Below are positions 38,531 through 48,143 of a DNA stretch of 64,000 nucleotides, in pieces. The number at the start of each line of letters is the position of its first letter. Within the stretch, counting starts at the first letter, position 1. The stretch covers positions 43,473,621 to 43,537,620 of the forward strand of contig OZ038391.1 in assembly GCA_964036045.1 (NCBI GenBank), read 5' to 3'. Made by a program: the position numbers and the translations under genes. Under the pieces are notes generated by a model. That model worked only from the letters and a program-made list of their open reading frames with translations, was not told the origin of the DNA and searched no databases. This DNA is from Eutreptiella sp. 'Long Island Sound 2002'. Its lineage: Eukaryota; Euglenozoa; Euglenophyceae; Eutreptiales; Eutreptiaceae.

Positions 38531-41077
38531 CCCCCCTGGAGTACTAGTTAGCTAAGCTAGTAGGACCAAGGAAAAAGGCTCAAATGTTCCCAAAATTACC
38601 TCAGAAAATGCATTAAACTTACCAAAAACATCCTCATCACTTCATAGAAGCCTATCACACTGTAGGTACCCTTGAAAAACAGTGTAATGTACCGTGAATG
38701 ATGTCCCTTCGATGGGGCATTCCTCAAAAGTCGCCGGCGTGCGACGAAAACTTTTGGAAAAAGTTTGGGGGTAGTGGGGTTTGAACCCAGGACTCCCTCC
38801 CTAGAGCACATATGCTTGCCCACTAGGGTACAGTCGAACGCTCTAATGCGGACGGCTATCGCTGTATAAACAGTGTTTTAGTATACGTCCTGACCAAGGG
38901 CCAGGGCGGAGCAATACTCCCAATGGAGGACACAAACCCCCAGGAGCTGGAAAAAATAGAAAATGTAACCAGCAGGGAGTTATTCCTGCGGTTTAGCGGA
39001 AGGGGTTGCGATTTAGCAAGTGAAATCGTTAACAATCGACGAAACCACGCGGGAAATCGTCATTTTTACACATAACTCAAAGTCGCAGACAAGCGCAAAG
39101 GAAGCGGACTCCAAGAAAAGGGTTGCGCAAGCGTAAACGGCTTTTGGAAAAGAAGGTATGAGCAGTAGTTTTTAAAGTTTTAAAGGAAATTTTTGCACAG
39201 TTGCATCAAAATTTTTATAAACTTCAGAGTCAAGTATTCAAATTCAGCCCACACCACAGAGCAGGTCAACAACCCATCTGTCAGGTATGTCAGTGTCACC
39301 TCACACTCACGCATTGCGTTCGTGTTGGTTGTTCCGTCAAAACGTTAGGGTTGTCAACGCTGTGCTCGTTGGGGGGTCGGGTGTTCTTCTCTCGTGCTCT
39401 GCACAGGTAAAAACAGGAATGAAAGGTATGTGATGCGAATGGAGCGCGCAGCGCGCACGTAGGGTTAGAATATGCGCTGTGCTCGCGATGCATGTGCCTA
39501 ATCGAGGCATCCACACGCTGTGACGCTTTACCTGTACCCCAAATTCACCCTTGTTTTCTTCTTCACAGGTAAGTAAAGAAAGCGTTTGTTCGTGTGCGGC
39601 CGTGGCGTTAAAGTAGGGTTGCTTAAAACGCTTAGGCTTGTTTTGTGTTCGTTTCAATTCGGCATTCACACGATGCATGGTGAGTAAGGTAGGTTAGCCC
39701 AGGAGGAGCTCACCTCCTGGTTGAGTCAGTGGTTCAGCCTCCCTTCCCTGCGTGCACATGATGCATTAAAGGGTAGGCCACGAGAATTGCGCACGGTAAA
39801 CCTTGTTTAGGTTACCCAGAGGCTCCTCGGTACGTTCTTTAAGAGAACCTGAGGAGTCTCTTAAAGCTTGCTTGCTTGACAGGGGAGCTGATCCGTCAGC
39901 GTGTTTGCGGACAGTGTATTATAGGTCACACTGAGAAGGGTATAATACCTGGAGTGTGGCTTGGTTCCTCCGCCGCAAACACCCCTTCATTTGCCTCTGT
40001 TGTACAGGTGGGAGAGGTTAAGGGTGATTGGTGCACGCAGCAGCTGCCTTCGGCGGCTATCCATTTTTCTGCCCCAGCAAAACAGGGGCGCTGATCACAA
40101 ATCAAATCACTGTGCCTCAGCCAGTACTGGCGAGGGCAGTTCGACTTCAACGACATCTGCGCTGTGCACGCAACGAGACCACCCCTTCCCTCCAAGCCCT
40201 AGCAGGGGAAACGCGTTGTGGCGTCCCCTGTTAGGCCACAGCTGCTTAGGAGCGCTGTGTTCTCCTGTCTTCTTCACAGGAGGGCCATTAGGGCCTGCGT
40301 GATCTTCGACAGCAGCACCCAGTAGCGTGTGTAGGGGTTAGGGTCAGCAGGCCTGGCAGGAGGTGGGTGCAAGTGATGAGTGCTCACCCTGCCTTCGAAG
40401 GGTGGTGCTGGCGTTAGTGAGTGTAGCGTAGTGGTGTCTCCTGTCCCGCGTGCTTTTCCTCGTGGGCAGGGGAGTGCGTTAGCTTTTGGCTTGTAGCAAA
40501 AATGGGCGTTTTGTATGCCCTTAGCACACTTGGCCACCCCTCCCCTCTAGTAGGTAGGGCTTTTGCCGTCTTACCCCAAGGATAGGCGCCAGCACAGCAA
40601 TTGGGCGCCATAGGAGTGGTAATAGTACCTGATTAGGACCTTCGGTCCGACGTCAGCGAAGCCCGGTCTCCGGGAGCCACGCTGGGGAGAGAAGTGAGAC
40701 ACACACAGACATACGTAGCACACATAGGGGTATGGTAAACCCTGTAAGGAAGGGTAGAACCCCATGGGTCTGGACCAGTCAGGGGTCCTAACTGTGGGCT
40801 CGCTTGTCCCCAAGGAGGGAAGACACACCTTGCCTCATAACACCTTGCTTGTCATTCCCCCCTGGTGTAGTAAGCCACCGTTCTTCGTTGGCTCACCAAG
40901 GTCATTACATTAGGGCAGTACCCATGTTACACATGGTCAACAAGGCACACACTCGCTGGGTGGCTGCAATCCTGATAAGCGGCCACCTGGCTCACGCTGG
41001 AAACCATAGGCATGGGTCTGCAGGGCACAGACAGGGTCAGTGCAGTGCTCACCTGTCAGTAGACTGACACAGGGAGA
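38531..41077 (-). other. E4 3' non-coding region
   Basis: About 2.5 kb between the chromodomain frame and the 3' LTR with no protein motif, apart from a tRNA-like segment at about 38,756-38,837. A 10-bp stem-loop AGGAGG...CCTCCT lies near 39,700. Its length is unusual for a gypsy element. Confidence 0.65.
38756..38837 (-). ncRNA. tRNA-like RNA polymerase III unit (tRNA pseudogene or SINE)
   Basis: On the minus strand, TACCCTAGTGGG (38,819-38,830) fits the A-box pattern and GGGTTCAAACC (38,777-38,787) fits the B box, about 31 bp apart. The T arm can pair (TGGG with CCCA), and a run of five T follows. The acceptor stem does not pair, so this is not a functional tRNA. It may be a tRNA-derived repeat captured by E4. 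Confidence 0.35.
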
Positions 41078-42100
41078 TTAGTTTCGCTTCTTACGCTGGG
41101 ACATAGTCTCAGCACGGGTTAGGAGCTGCCCCTCGTTGTTCTCAACGAGGTAGGTGCGGAAGATGGGGTTGATGCTCCCATCTGGTTGTATGAAGGCTGA
41201 CATAGGTTCCCAGGTCGCCTCAGACAACCCATAGTGATCCCACAGGGTAAGGAATTTCCAGCCCTGTTTATACTCGTGGCGAGCAATACCTGCAACCACG
41301 TAGTAACCATCGACTGCCATCTCATCGGCAGTCATCCCTTCGAGTTCGTCTGCCTCCTCTGGACTGGCAGCGTTTTCTAGGTCTATACGTTCAATCTCAC
41401 TGTCGCTGAGGCGCCACTCATCCCAAGACAAGTCGTCAGGGGAGTGATAGTGCCTCAACTGCTTAGGTGCACATAGCAGTTCACCACCTAGACGTGGCCT
41501 GCACCTGACATGGATCCTGGATCCATCTATCCTGATGATACGATAGGGTCCAAAGTAAGGGTCCTGTAGGCAGTTACGTGGCCAGGAGGGTAGGCGTGAA
41601 TGGTGTACCAAAACAAGGTCACCAACCTTGAAGCTGGCAGGTCGCCGTAGGCGGTTCTGTCGGCTCTGTTCACGGTCACGAATGTGCCTCAGGTTAGTAC
41701 CAGCCTGGTTAGCCAGAGACTGCTTGTGTTCCAGCCAATCTCCCACAGGGCTCTTGAAGTCCTCAGGAAAGGGGGTTTTGAAAAACCAAGCAGGTCGTCC
41801 TCCATGGAACAGTTCTTGGGGGGTGAAACCCGTAGAAGAGCTCCGCTGTGAGTTCATGGACAGCACTGCCCAGGGCACTAGGCGTACCCAGTCCTTGATG
41901 CGCTCCTGTTTCATCAGGATTCTTAAGTTTTGCTCCACCACACGGTTCTCTCTCTCACAGAGAGGGTTAGACGTGTGGGTATAGGGCACACCTGTGGTTA
42001 CCTCTACGTTGAGGGCATTTAGCACTCGTTTGTACCAACCACCCAGTGTCACTGCGGATGCGTACATTTTCATCAGAGTGCACCTGCTTAGGTGCTCCAT
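41078..42100 (-). CDS. E4 integrase C-terminal part and chromodomain
   Basis: The frame takes over from the upstream integrase frame after a one-base shift near 42,080-42,095 (G-W-Y-K-R-V-L-N). It holds the catalytic Glu context S-N-P-L-C-E-R-E-N-R, then F-T-P-Q-E-L-F-H-G. A G-D-L-V-L-V-H-H module and G-P-Y-R-I-I follow. Last comes a chromodomain (Y-Y-V-V-A-G-I-A-R-H, F-L-T-L-W-D-H-Y-G-L, A-T-W-E-P-M-S-A-F). It ends with TAA. Confidence 0.85.
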   Translation of the reverse strand: MEHLSRCTLMKMYASAVTLGGWYKRVLNALNVEVTTGVPYTHTSNPLCERENRVVEQNLRILMKQERIKDWVRLVPWAVLSMNSQRSSSTGFTPQELFHGGRPAWFFKTPFPEDFKSPVGDWLEHKQSLANQAGTNLRHIRDREQSRQNRLRRPASFKVGDLVLVHHSRLPSWPRNCLQDPYFGPYRIIRIDGSRIHVRCRPRLGGELLCAPKQLRHYHSPDDLSWDEWRLSDSEIERIDLENAASPEEADELEGMTADEMAVDGYYVVAGIARHEYKQGWKFLTLWDHYGLSEATWEPMSAFIQPDGSINPIFRTYLVENNEGQLLTRAETMSQRKKRN

Positions 42101-43529
42101 AGGGTTCGAACCATTGTTCGACCAACATTTTCACAGTCTGCTCACCTGTGATTTTCTTATTACAAGGGAACACACGGGTGAAGCGGGATAGACCACAGGT
42201 GACCACGAGGCAACTATCATAGCCGCCAAAGCGTGGTAGGCCGTGGATGAAATCCACGTAGAGAAGAGAGTTAGCACAATAGGGTATGGGTAAGCTGGAG
42301 ATCAGGCCCCTATCCCTACTGTCGCTCTGCTTGCTGGCGTGACAGCCACAAGCATCCACAATGGTCTGCATACGCGACCTCAGTTCAGTCAGGGTTAGAC
42401 TAGAGTAGAAACACTCACGGAAGAAGTCCACTGAGCGATTAGCGCCAGTGTGACCAGAACTGAGATGGGACCACTGTAGGCACCCATCCAGTCGTGCCTC
42501 AGGCACCACAATTCGGTCCTCGTAGAAGAGGTACTGATTGTTTTTATACCATTGGTGCCCGTCAATGACACGGGGTTCGAGACCAGTGCTGAGGGTTTGG
42601 AGAATTTCTTCATACTCTGACTGATAGTCGGTTAGACTCCAACCCTCCAGGATTCCAGCAGTGCGCATGGACAGGTCAAGCTGGACATCCATACGCTGGA
42701 AAGCCTCTTTGGCGAGCGCCTCAGAGCTCTCACCAATAAGCGCATCGAAGTTGTTGCGCGATATATAGTCAGACAGTTCATTCTTAATCCCGGGGATATG
42801 ATGCACTGTCAGCCTGAACTGGCTCAGGTAAGTCCACCACCGTTTTAGCTTTGCTTTTTCTGGTGGTGGGCCCTTCTGAAAAGACTTCACAGCCTCCTGG
42901 TCACACAGCCAGACAGTAGGGTTAGATCCCAGGAGCCGGGATTGTGACGATAGCACCAACATACCGGCCAGGAGTTCCTGGTCATAGGTGCTGTAGTTGG
43001 AACGCGCTTGGTTCCATTTCCAGTTCCAGTGTCCTAGTGGTACTAGTCGCCACTCACTGGTAGGATAGTCATGTTTCAACGAACCATCACGGTTCAGTCC
43101 AGTAGTACGATAATGGCAGTGGGTTAGTTCAGCGGGGTTAAGCTCCTGCAATTGGTAGATCGTACCACCCCCCCCTACATCACTGGCATCAGTGATCAGG
43201 ACTATCTCGCCCTCAGGGCGGGGCACTCCCAGGGAGTTGGAGGAGGCAATCTTCTTCTTCAACTCCTGGAAACACTCTTCCTCTCTGGAGGTCCACCTCC
43301 AGGGAGTAGTTTTCTTGATCAGGTCAGTGAGGGTTGCAGAGGAGTAAGTAAAATTGTGGATGTGACGCCGATAGAAATTACAGGCGCCCACAAAACTCCT
43401 CACATCGTGTAGACCCTTCTTAGGGTCATCGCGAATCTGCATGTCCTGTAGGGGCTGCATCTTAGACGCGGCTGGTTTCCACCAGCCATACCCCGCGTCG
43501 AAACCCAAATACTCCATCTCCTCTTTCAT
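41967..43529 (-). CDS. E4 reverse transcriptase end, RNase H, integrase N-terminal part
   Basis: Starts within the reverse transcriptase thumb (E-E-M-E-Y-L-G-F-D-A-G). It is in the same frame as the upstream reverse transcriptase, separated by TAA 43,569-43,571. RNase H: L-I-T-D-A-S-D-V, S-T-Y-D-Q-E-L-L-A, C-D-Q-E-A-V, E-L-S-D-Y-I-S-R. The integrase zinc region has H-L-S-S-G-H-T-G and C-G-C-H. The integrase core has the first Asp in Y-V-D-F-I-H-G and the second in H-S-D-E-N. After this the frame shifts and the rest is in the 41,078-42,100 frame. Confidence 0.88.
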   Translation of the reverse strand: MKEEMEYLGFDAGYGWWKPAASKMQPLQDMQIRDDPKKGLHDVRSFVGACNFYRRHIHNFTYSSATLTDLIKKTTPWRWTSREEECFQELKKKIASSNSLGVPRPEGEIVLITDASDVGGGGTIYQLQELNPAELTHCHYRTTGLNRDGSLKHDYPTSEWRLVPLGHWNWKWNQARSNYSTYDQELLAGMLVLSSQSRLLGSNPTVWLCDQEAVKSFQKGPPPEKAKLKRWWTYLSQFRLTVHHIPGIKNELSDYISRNNFDALIGESSEALAKEAFQRMDVQLDLSMRTAGILEGWSLTDYQSEYEEILQTLSTGLEPRVIDGHQWYKNNQYLFYEDRIVVPEARLDGCLQWSHLSSGHTGANRSVDFFRECFYSSLTLTELRSRMQTIVDACGCHASKQSDSRDRGLISSLPIPYCANSLLYVDFIHGLPRFGGYDSCLVVTCGLSRFTRVFPCNKKITGEQTVKMLVEQWFEPYGAPKQVHSDENVRIRSDTGWLVQTSAKCPQRRGNHRCALYPHV

Positions 43530-43568
43530 AAACTCACATTTTTCGAGTTTGATTCGGAGATGGTTTTC

Positions 43569-43973
43569 TTAACAGACAATGAAAAATTCACGGAGGAGAA
43601 GGACGTGGTCCTCTTTGGTATTAGTACCCAAACTCACGTCGTCGATGTGAGCCTCCATTTCTGCACCCCGAGAAATCAACTCTTGTACTAGAGGCTTGCG
43701 CCTCAGTATGTATAAAATTTTGTTCATAAGCTCCTGGAAGAGCGCTGGGGCATTAGCCACCCCGAAAGGCATAACCTTCCACTTGAAAACACGACCCTTA
43801 GGGGTTATAAAGGCCAACAGCTCCTGAGCTGCGGCGGTTAGGTCCACCTGCCAGAAACCAGAGCGTTTTGTCCATTTTGGTCTTATACCTGCATTTGGCA
43901 ATACGCTCCAGGGTGTTTTCCATGTTAGGAATACTCCCTGAGCGGTTCTGGGTTTTCTTGTTGACCTCACCAT
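43569..43973 (-). CDS. E4 reverse transcriptase middle part
   Basis: Reverse transcriptase palm: S-G-F-W-Q-V-D-L, F-K-W-K-V-M-P-F-G-V-A-N-A-P-A-L-F-Q. The catalytic motif is H-I-D-D (the usual Y-I-D-D with His at the first place, both Asp kept). The N-terminal half is in another frame upstream, with the shift near 43,866. It ends at TAA in frame with the thumb region. Confidence 0.85.
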   Translation of the reverse strand: MVRSTRKPRTAQGVFLTWKTPWSVLPNAGIRPKWTKRSGFWQVDLTAAAQELLAFITPKGRVFKWKVMPFGVANAPALFQELMNKILYILRRKPLVQELISRGAEMEAHIDDVSLGTNTKEDHVLLLREFFIVC

Positions 43974-44922
43974 AGTCTACAACAAGACGTAGGGCAGTCG
44001 ACCCTGGTTTAGCAACAAGGAAACAGGGACTGCAGTGATGGGGATAGTCCCCGTGTTTATACTCTTCAACGAGGCCAGCATCAATGCATTCTTGGATCTG
44101 GCGCTCGATTTCTTCAACCTGTTCCTGTGGAGCGGGATAGGGACGACGCCTCACTCGCGTCTTTTCAAATTCTGGTTTCAATTTCAGGTCCATCTGGACC
44201 AGTTTTTTACAAGAAAGGGGAGGCGGCAAAGCGCCGAACACCTCCTCATAGGTTATCAGCAGTTTCTTCAGGCGGGGGTCAAGGTTAAGACTCTCGAGTT
44301 TCTGAAGGAAATCCTCCTCAGCATGGAGGTTGCTTTTTCCATGTTCTTTCTTTTTCTGCCGATCAGCAGTTTCCGCAGGCACAGTACCATCGTCCCACTC
44401 AGGGGGACATTGCTGCCCATAGTGTAGAGAATACACTAGAGGTATCTCAGGATCAGGCAGCGTATAGGACTCATCGTCCTCCTCAGACCAGATGGAGGAT
44501 TTCCAGGTCTGTCTGAGGTATTGCAGCCGTTCTTGGCGCTCAATACCTTCCGTCTTCAGGTACAACAGCCGCCGGAGTTCTTGAGTGTCATGCTCAGACA
44601 ATGGCATGTTATTAGCAGCAGGCCGCGCCAGAGCATCAGCACTCCGGGCCACGGGTTCACCTGTGTGCACAGGCTGCATGTGTAGCACTGGCTTCCCAAC
44701 AGGGGAAGCGGGTTCAGAGGTTGACTCTAGATCTACTTCCTCTAGCAACAGCTGGGCTAGGAAAGCACTATGTTTTAGGTCAACACAGCTGGGATCAACA
44801 GAGGGAATAGTGCTGGCGATCTCAGACAGTTGGTCGTCAGCATCCTCTTTTACAGCTGCAGGTTCCAGATGTTCATCGGGAGACTCACACCCTGTAAGTG
44901 TGGCAGATAGGTGCTCAGGAGA
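43798..44922 (-). CDS. E4 Pol linker and reverse transcriptase N-terminal half
   Basis: Open from the codon after TGA 44,923-44,925, in the same frame as the methyltransferase-like region. An acidic linker is followed by V-R-R-R-P-Y-P-A-P, C-F-L-V-A-K-P-G and L-R-L-V-V-D-Y-G-E-V-N-K, the fingers of a gypsy reverse transcriptase. The frame leaves the enzyme near 43,866. Confidence 0.8.
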   Translation of the reverse strand, partial: SPEHLSATLTGCESPDEHLEPAAVKEDADDQLSEIASTIPSVDPSCVDLKHSAFLAQLLLEEVDLESTSEPASPVGKPVLHMQPVHTGEPVARSADALARPAANNMPLSEHDTQELRRLLYLKTEGIERQERLQYLRQTWKSSIWSEEDDESYTLPDPEIPLVYSLHYGQQCPPEWDDGTVPAETADRQKKKEHGKSNLHAEEDFLQKLESLNLDPRLKKLLITYEEVFGALPPPLSCKKLVQMDLKLKPEFEKTRVRRRPYPAPQEQVEEIERQIQECIDAGLVEEYKHGDYPHHCSPCFLVAKPGSTALRLVVDYGEVNKKTQNRSGSIPNMENTLERIAKCRYKTKMDKTLWFLAGGPNRRSSGAVGLYNP

Positions 44923-45483
44923 TCAATTTTTGAGATCATAAAGGGTCAGGCCACGATTTTTGGCCATGACCTCTTTCAGTAGCACCTGGTCTAGGTCACA
45001 CAGGGGTACAGGATTGAGAGATCCATCGACGATGGACAGGAAACTGGCCCACTCAGGGGCCTGCATAGCTGTGTCTGACTCCTCAGGCACATAGATGGGG
45101 CCGTCGGGGAGTTGCACTCTTCCCACGGTCATTCGATCTAGCATACGGCGCCAGTAAGCATGTTCACCAGAGCAACCCCAGTCAGGGGTGCACATAACAA
45201 CCCTTCCCCCCTCATAAGCGATTTTGGTTAGAACCTTCGCGAGCAGGGAGAAGGGAGGGTTAGCATACGCTAGGCCCATTGCTTTCCAGAAGAAACGGAA
45301 AGCATTGTTCAGTTGTTTCGAGCAGTACAACTGCATGATGTGCTGTTGTTGGCTCGCAAACGATTCCACCTGGATCTCATCCAGGTTTACCTGAAGGGCC
45401 GCCAGTCCATTTTCAAGAACGTGACGGGCCAACTGGTAGTTTTCAGTACGATAGTTCGTCTTGGCTGCGTAGCGCAGCCCAGA
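44923..45483 (-). CDS. E4 methyltransferase-like domain
   Basis: In frame with protease, after TAG 45,484-45,486. It contains E-S-F-A-S-Q-Q-Q-H, then Y-A-N-P-P-F-S-L-L (NPPF at 45,250-45,261), then G-G-R-V-V-M-C-T-P-D-W. This is the same block order as in E2 and E3 and resembles phage Dam-type adenine methyltransferases. It has no other assignable motif and is followed by TGA. Whether it binds S-adenosylmethionine or has activity cannot be read from sequence. Confidence 0.6.
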   Translation of the reverse strand, partial: SGLRYAAKTNYRTENYQLARHVLENGLAALQVNLDEIQVESFASQQQHIMQLYCSKQLNNAFRFFWKAMGLAYANPPFSLLAKVLTKIAYEGGRVVMCTPDWGCSGEHAYWRRMLDRMTVGRVQLPDGPIYVPEESDTAMQAPEWASFLSIVDGSLNPVPLCDLDQVLLKEVMAKNRGLTLYDLKN

Positions 45484-45885
45484 CTATTTTCGTCCTGACA
45501 GCTCCAAAGGAACGGAGAATAGCCCACTGCCAAAGTCGCAGTGCAAAGAGTAGGGACGCTGTAGGGACAGCATTTTTACCTGGGGGTTTCTCCGTAGAAA
45601 GTCGGTGCCAATGACTATGTCAAAGGCGTCAGTGTCCAACACTCTGCAGTGTTGGGTCACGGTTTCGTCGCGCAGACATATAGTCACATCGACCTCCCCC
45701 AAGGAATGGAAGGTACGCCCATCCCCTACTCTTATGGCCACTGTCTTAGTTTTCCTGAAAGTCTTAAGCAGGCGCCGGGCCACTATGCAAAGTGTTGCAC
45801 CGGTATCAAGCACCGCTCGAAAAACCTGATCCCCGATTTTCACGAGGATCCAGAAAACCAAGTCCTCCTCTTCGGAGCCGCCCCC
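45484..45885 (-). CDS. E4 protease
   Basis: Follows the gag TAG (45,886-45,888) in the same frame. Retropepsin motifs: A-V-L-D-T-G-A-T-L (active site), V-R-V-G-D-G-R-T, and F-D-I-V-I-G-T-D-F-L. The size is normal for a gypsy protease. It ends with TAG in frame with the methyltransferase-like region. Confidence 0.88.
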   Translation of the reverse strand, partial: GGGSEEEDLVFWILVKIGDQVFRAVLDTGATLCIVARRLLKTFRKTKTVAIRVGDGRTFHSLGEVDVTICLRDETVTQHCRVLDTDAFDIVIGTDFLRRNPQVKMLSLQRPYSLHCDFGSGLFSVPLELSGRK

Positions 45886-48030
45886 CTATTCCTCATCAGG
45901 GAACTTCACATCCACCCCTGCAGCCATGAGGGACTTGGCCATCCAGGCCAAGCGCCTCTTCTTGGAATTATTCCCCTCAGGGGTAGCGTTATCCCCTTGG
46001 GGGCGTTTCTTAGGGTCACCTGCGGCAGGAGCGGGTGTTGCAGCAGGAGTGGGTGTTGCAACGGGCGCTGATGAGCGCCTCTGGGGGTTAGGGGGTCCAG
46101 TTTTGCCACCCTCCTTGCCACCTCCTTTACCACCTTTATCCCCGTTCGGGGGATTTCTGGCGGGCGTCTGGGTCTTCTGGCGCTCCGCCTCCTGACGCTT
46201 GAGTTTGTCACTCTCGCGTTTCTTGATGTGGCATTCGTCCTCGTAGTGACGACGTTTGCCACAGTAACCACAGGTGATGGTACACCTGAAATGGTCCTGA
46301 TGGGTCACAGTTTTCCCATCTTTGGTATGCTGCTGACGTTTCATCTGCAGCATACAGCCACTGCGGAGATCGCAGTCAGAGGCATGACAAGGTCCCCCCT
46401 TGTCATTGACAGGTCGGCAGTAGAACAGGGGGGGTGTACCTGCATCAGGTTGAACCTCGTTCATGGCACGTAGGTTGCCCCTCCCTTTACCACCTCCCTG
46501 GTTGGTGTTAGTGGGATTTTTATGCCCCTTCCCTTCGCCACGTTCGGGGGTAGGGGTACCACCTCGTCCCAAATGCTTCTTGAGGAATTTCTCCATGTGG
46601 GAGTCATCCTCTTTCTCAAGGGCTAGCTCAATCAAGAGATCCACCAGTTCATCGTACGAGTGGGTCCTGCTCTTCCTCTCAGAGGTGGAGCGGCAATCAT
46701 CCCACGTACGCTGGGGGATCTTACTCATGAGCCACAGGAAGGGCTCAGTGGCTCCGTAGGAGCCCACGTTCATCCTCGAAAACAAGTACTTCAAGTCGCA
46801 CACATACTCAGAAATTCGCGCAGCGGATGGAAACTCAGGGAGCATAGGTAGCTCCTCGATCTGTGTGCGTACGCTGAGGTCAGTCTCATAGACTGGGAAT
46901 GTTTTCTCCAACCTCAGGAGTACCTCTGCCCAGGTAGAACAGGTTTTCACAATCTGTTTAACCTGTTTTTGCAAAAACTTCTTTTTGCATGAGGGTTTTA
47001 GCAGTGAACATTTGGTGGCCACATCCACATGGGATTGGCCAGTCAACAAAAGGAACTCTGCAAATTCTTCTGCCCATTCCGGCAGATTTTTGGGGTCGAA
47101 CTCCGGCAGTTCCAGCTGGATGTTCGCCTGGGCTATTGGTCTGCCCGTCTTCCCACCCCCCAGAGTTAGGCCTGAAGGCGACACGCTGGCAAGAGGTGCC
47201 AGGGCTGACAGGCCTCTTCTCTCAATCTCTGTGACAGGCACGTCCTGTAGATCAGCCATAGGCACTGTCCTGGCACGGGGGTGAAAGGGGCTGGGGCAGG
47301 TAACCTTAGGCAACAGCCCTGAGACCCTTGATCTCTTGAGATCTTCGGCCAGGGTACTCAGTCCTGGAGAGAGAGAGGGCAACTCTGGCTTGGGTAAGGG
47401 TTCTGCAATACCCAGTTTAGCCTTAATGGCCTCCGATAGGGCCGTCACATCTGGATCTTCAGATCCAGACAGGAGTTTGGCCAACAGCTCGGCCGTCTGA
47501 TCCAGGGCACCGTAGGTTGGCCTTGGATGATGTTGTTCTTCGACTCGTGTCGGGCCCACTTCGGGAGCCCTTTGGGTTGGACAACATGGTCTTGGATACT
47601 CAGGTCTTAGTCGTCTTGGCAGGGATGCAGTGGACGGAGCACCAGAGTGTGCGTAGGACCCTAGGTCTGTACGTGGTCTGGATCCATGTACAGCCAGTGG
47701 CTCCCCTCCATCTTCCCCACGGATGGATTTGTAGTACTCCTCACGTAGGATGTACTCATCCATCTTCTTCCTCAGCTCCTCATACTCCTCAGGTCCTTCA
47801 ATGGCAGTTGAGGATGAAGCTGGACAATTGGATCTTGATACTGAGGCACCTACACGTCTGTGGAGGTGACTGAAGCTGTCTCCGCCGTGTGCTGCTAAGG
47901 CCTCGGTGGTAAGGCCTTTATTTTCTTCCGCCCTTCTGCGTTCTGGATCTCCTTGGGACCCAGATGCGCCACTGAGATGATGTGGAGCTCGGTACGGTGG
48001 TTCACTCATTGGGTGGGCCATGCTGCCCAT
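45886..48030 (-). CDS. gag: E4 Gag
   Basis: The ATG at 48,028-48,030 (M-G-S-M-A-H-P-M-S-E) is the first in frame, about 110 nt from the LTR. The N-terminal region is disordered and rich in Pro, Ser and Arg. A capsid-like region follows (about residues 310-500: P-E-W-A-E-E-F-A-E-F-L-L-L, T-C-S-T-W-A-E-V-L-L-R-L-E). There is a CX2CX4HX4C zinc knuckle (C-G-Y-C-G-K-R-R-H-Y-E-D-E-C) and a basic tail with an alanine/proline stretch. It ends with TAG in frame with protease. Confidence 0.88.
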   Translation of the reverse strand: MGSMAHPMSEPPYRAPHHLSGASGSQGDPERRRAEENKGLTTEALAAHGGDSFSHLHRRVGASVSRSNCPASSSTAIEGPEEYEELRKKMDEYILREEYYKSIRGEDGGEPLAVHGSRPRTDLGSYAHSGAPSTASLPRRLRPEYPRPCCPTQRAPEVGPTRVEEQHHPRPTYGALDQTAELLAKLLSGSEDPDVTALSEAIKAKLGIAEPLPKPELPSLSPGLSTLAEDLKRSRVSGLLPKVTCPSPFHPRARTVPMADLQDVPVTEIERRGLSALAPLASVSPSGLTLGGGKTGRPIAQANIQLELPEFDPKNLPEWAEEFAEFLLLTGQSHVDVATKCSLLKPSCKKKFLQKQVKQIVKTCSTWAEVLLRLEKTFPVYETDLSVRTQIEELPMLPEFPSAARISEYVCDLKYLFSRMNVGSYGATEPFLWLMSKIPQRTWDDCRSTSERKSRTHSYDELVDLLIELALEKEDDSHMEKFLKKHLGRGGTPTPERGEGKGHKNPTNTNQGGGKGRGNLRAMNEVQPDAGTPPLFYCRPVNDKGGPCHASDCDLRSGCMLQMKRQQHTKDGKTVTHQDHFRCTITCGYCGKRRHYEDECHIKKRESDKLKRQEAERQKTQTPARNPPNGDKGGKGGGKEGGKTGPPNPQRRSSAPVATPTPAATPAPAAGDPKKRPQGDNATPEGNNSKKRRLAWMAKSLMAAGVDVKFPDEE

Positions 48031-48131
48031 TTGCACTGGTCCTGACGCTTGGCGTGGACATGATGAACTTGTTGTTGAGCTTTTGTGCTGCACTTCTTCT
48101 CAGGGTCGGTTCAAAAGGTCACAAGGGACTG

Positions 48132-48143
48132 CCTCTGCTACCA
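48132..48143 (-). other. E4 primer-binding site (initiator Met tRNA)
   Basis: The minus strand reads TGGTAGCAGAGG at the LTR edge, the same 12 nt as in E3. Its first T coincides with the last base of the LTR. Confidence 0.8.
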
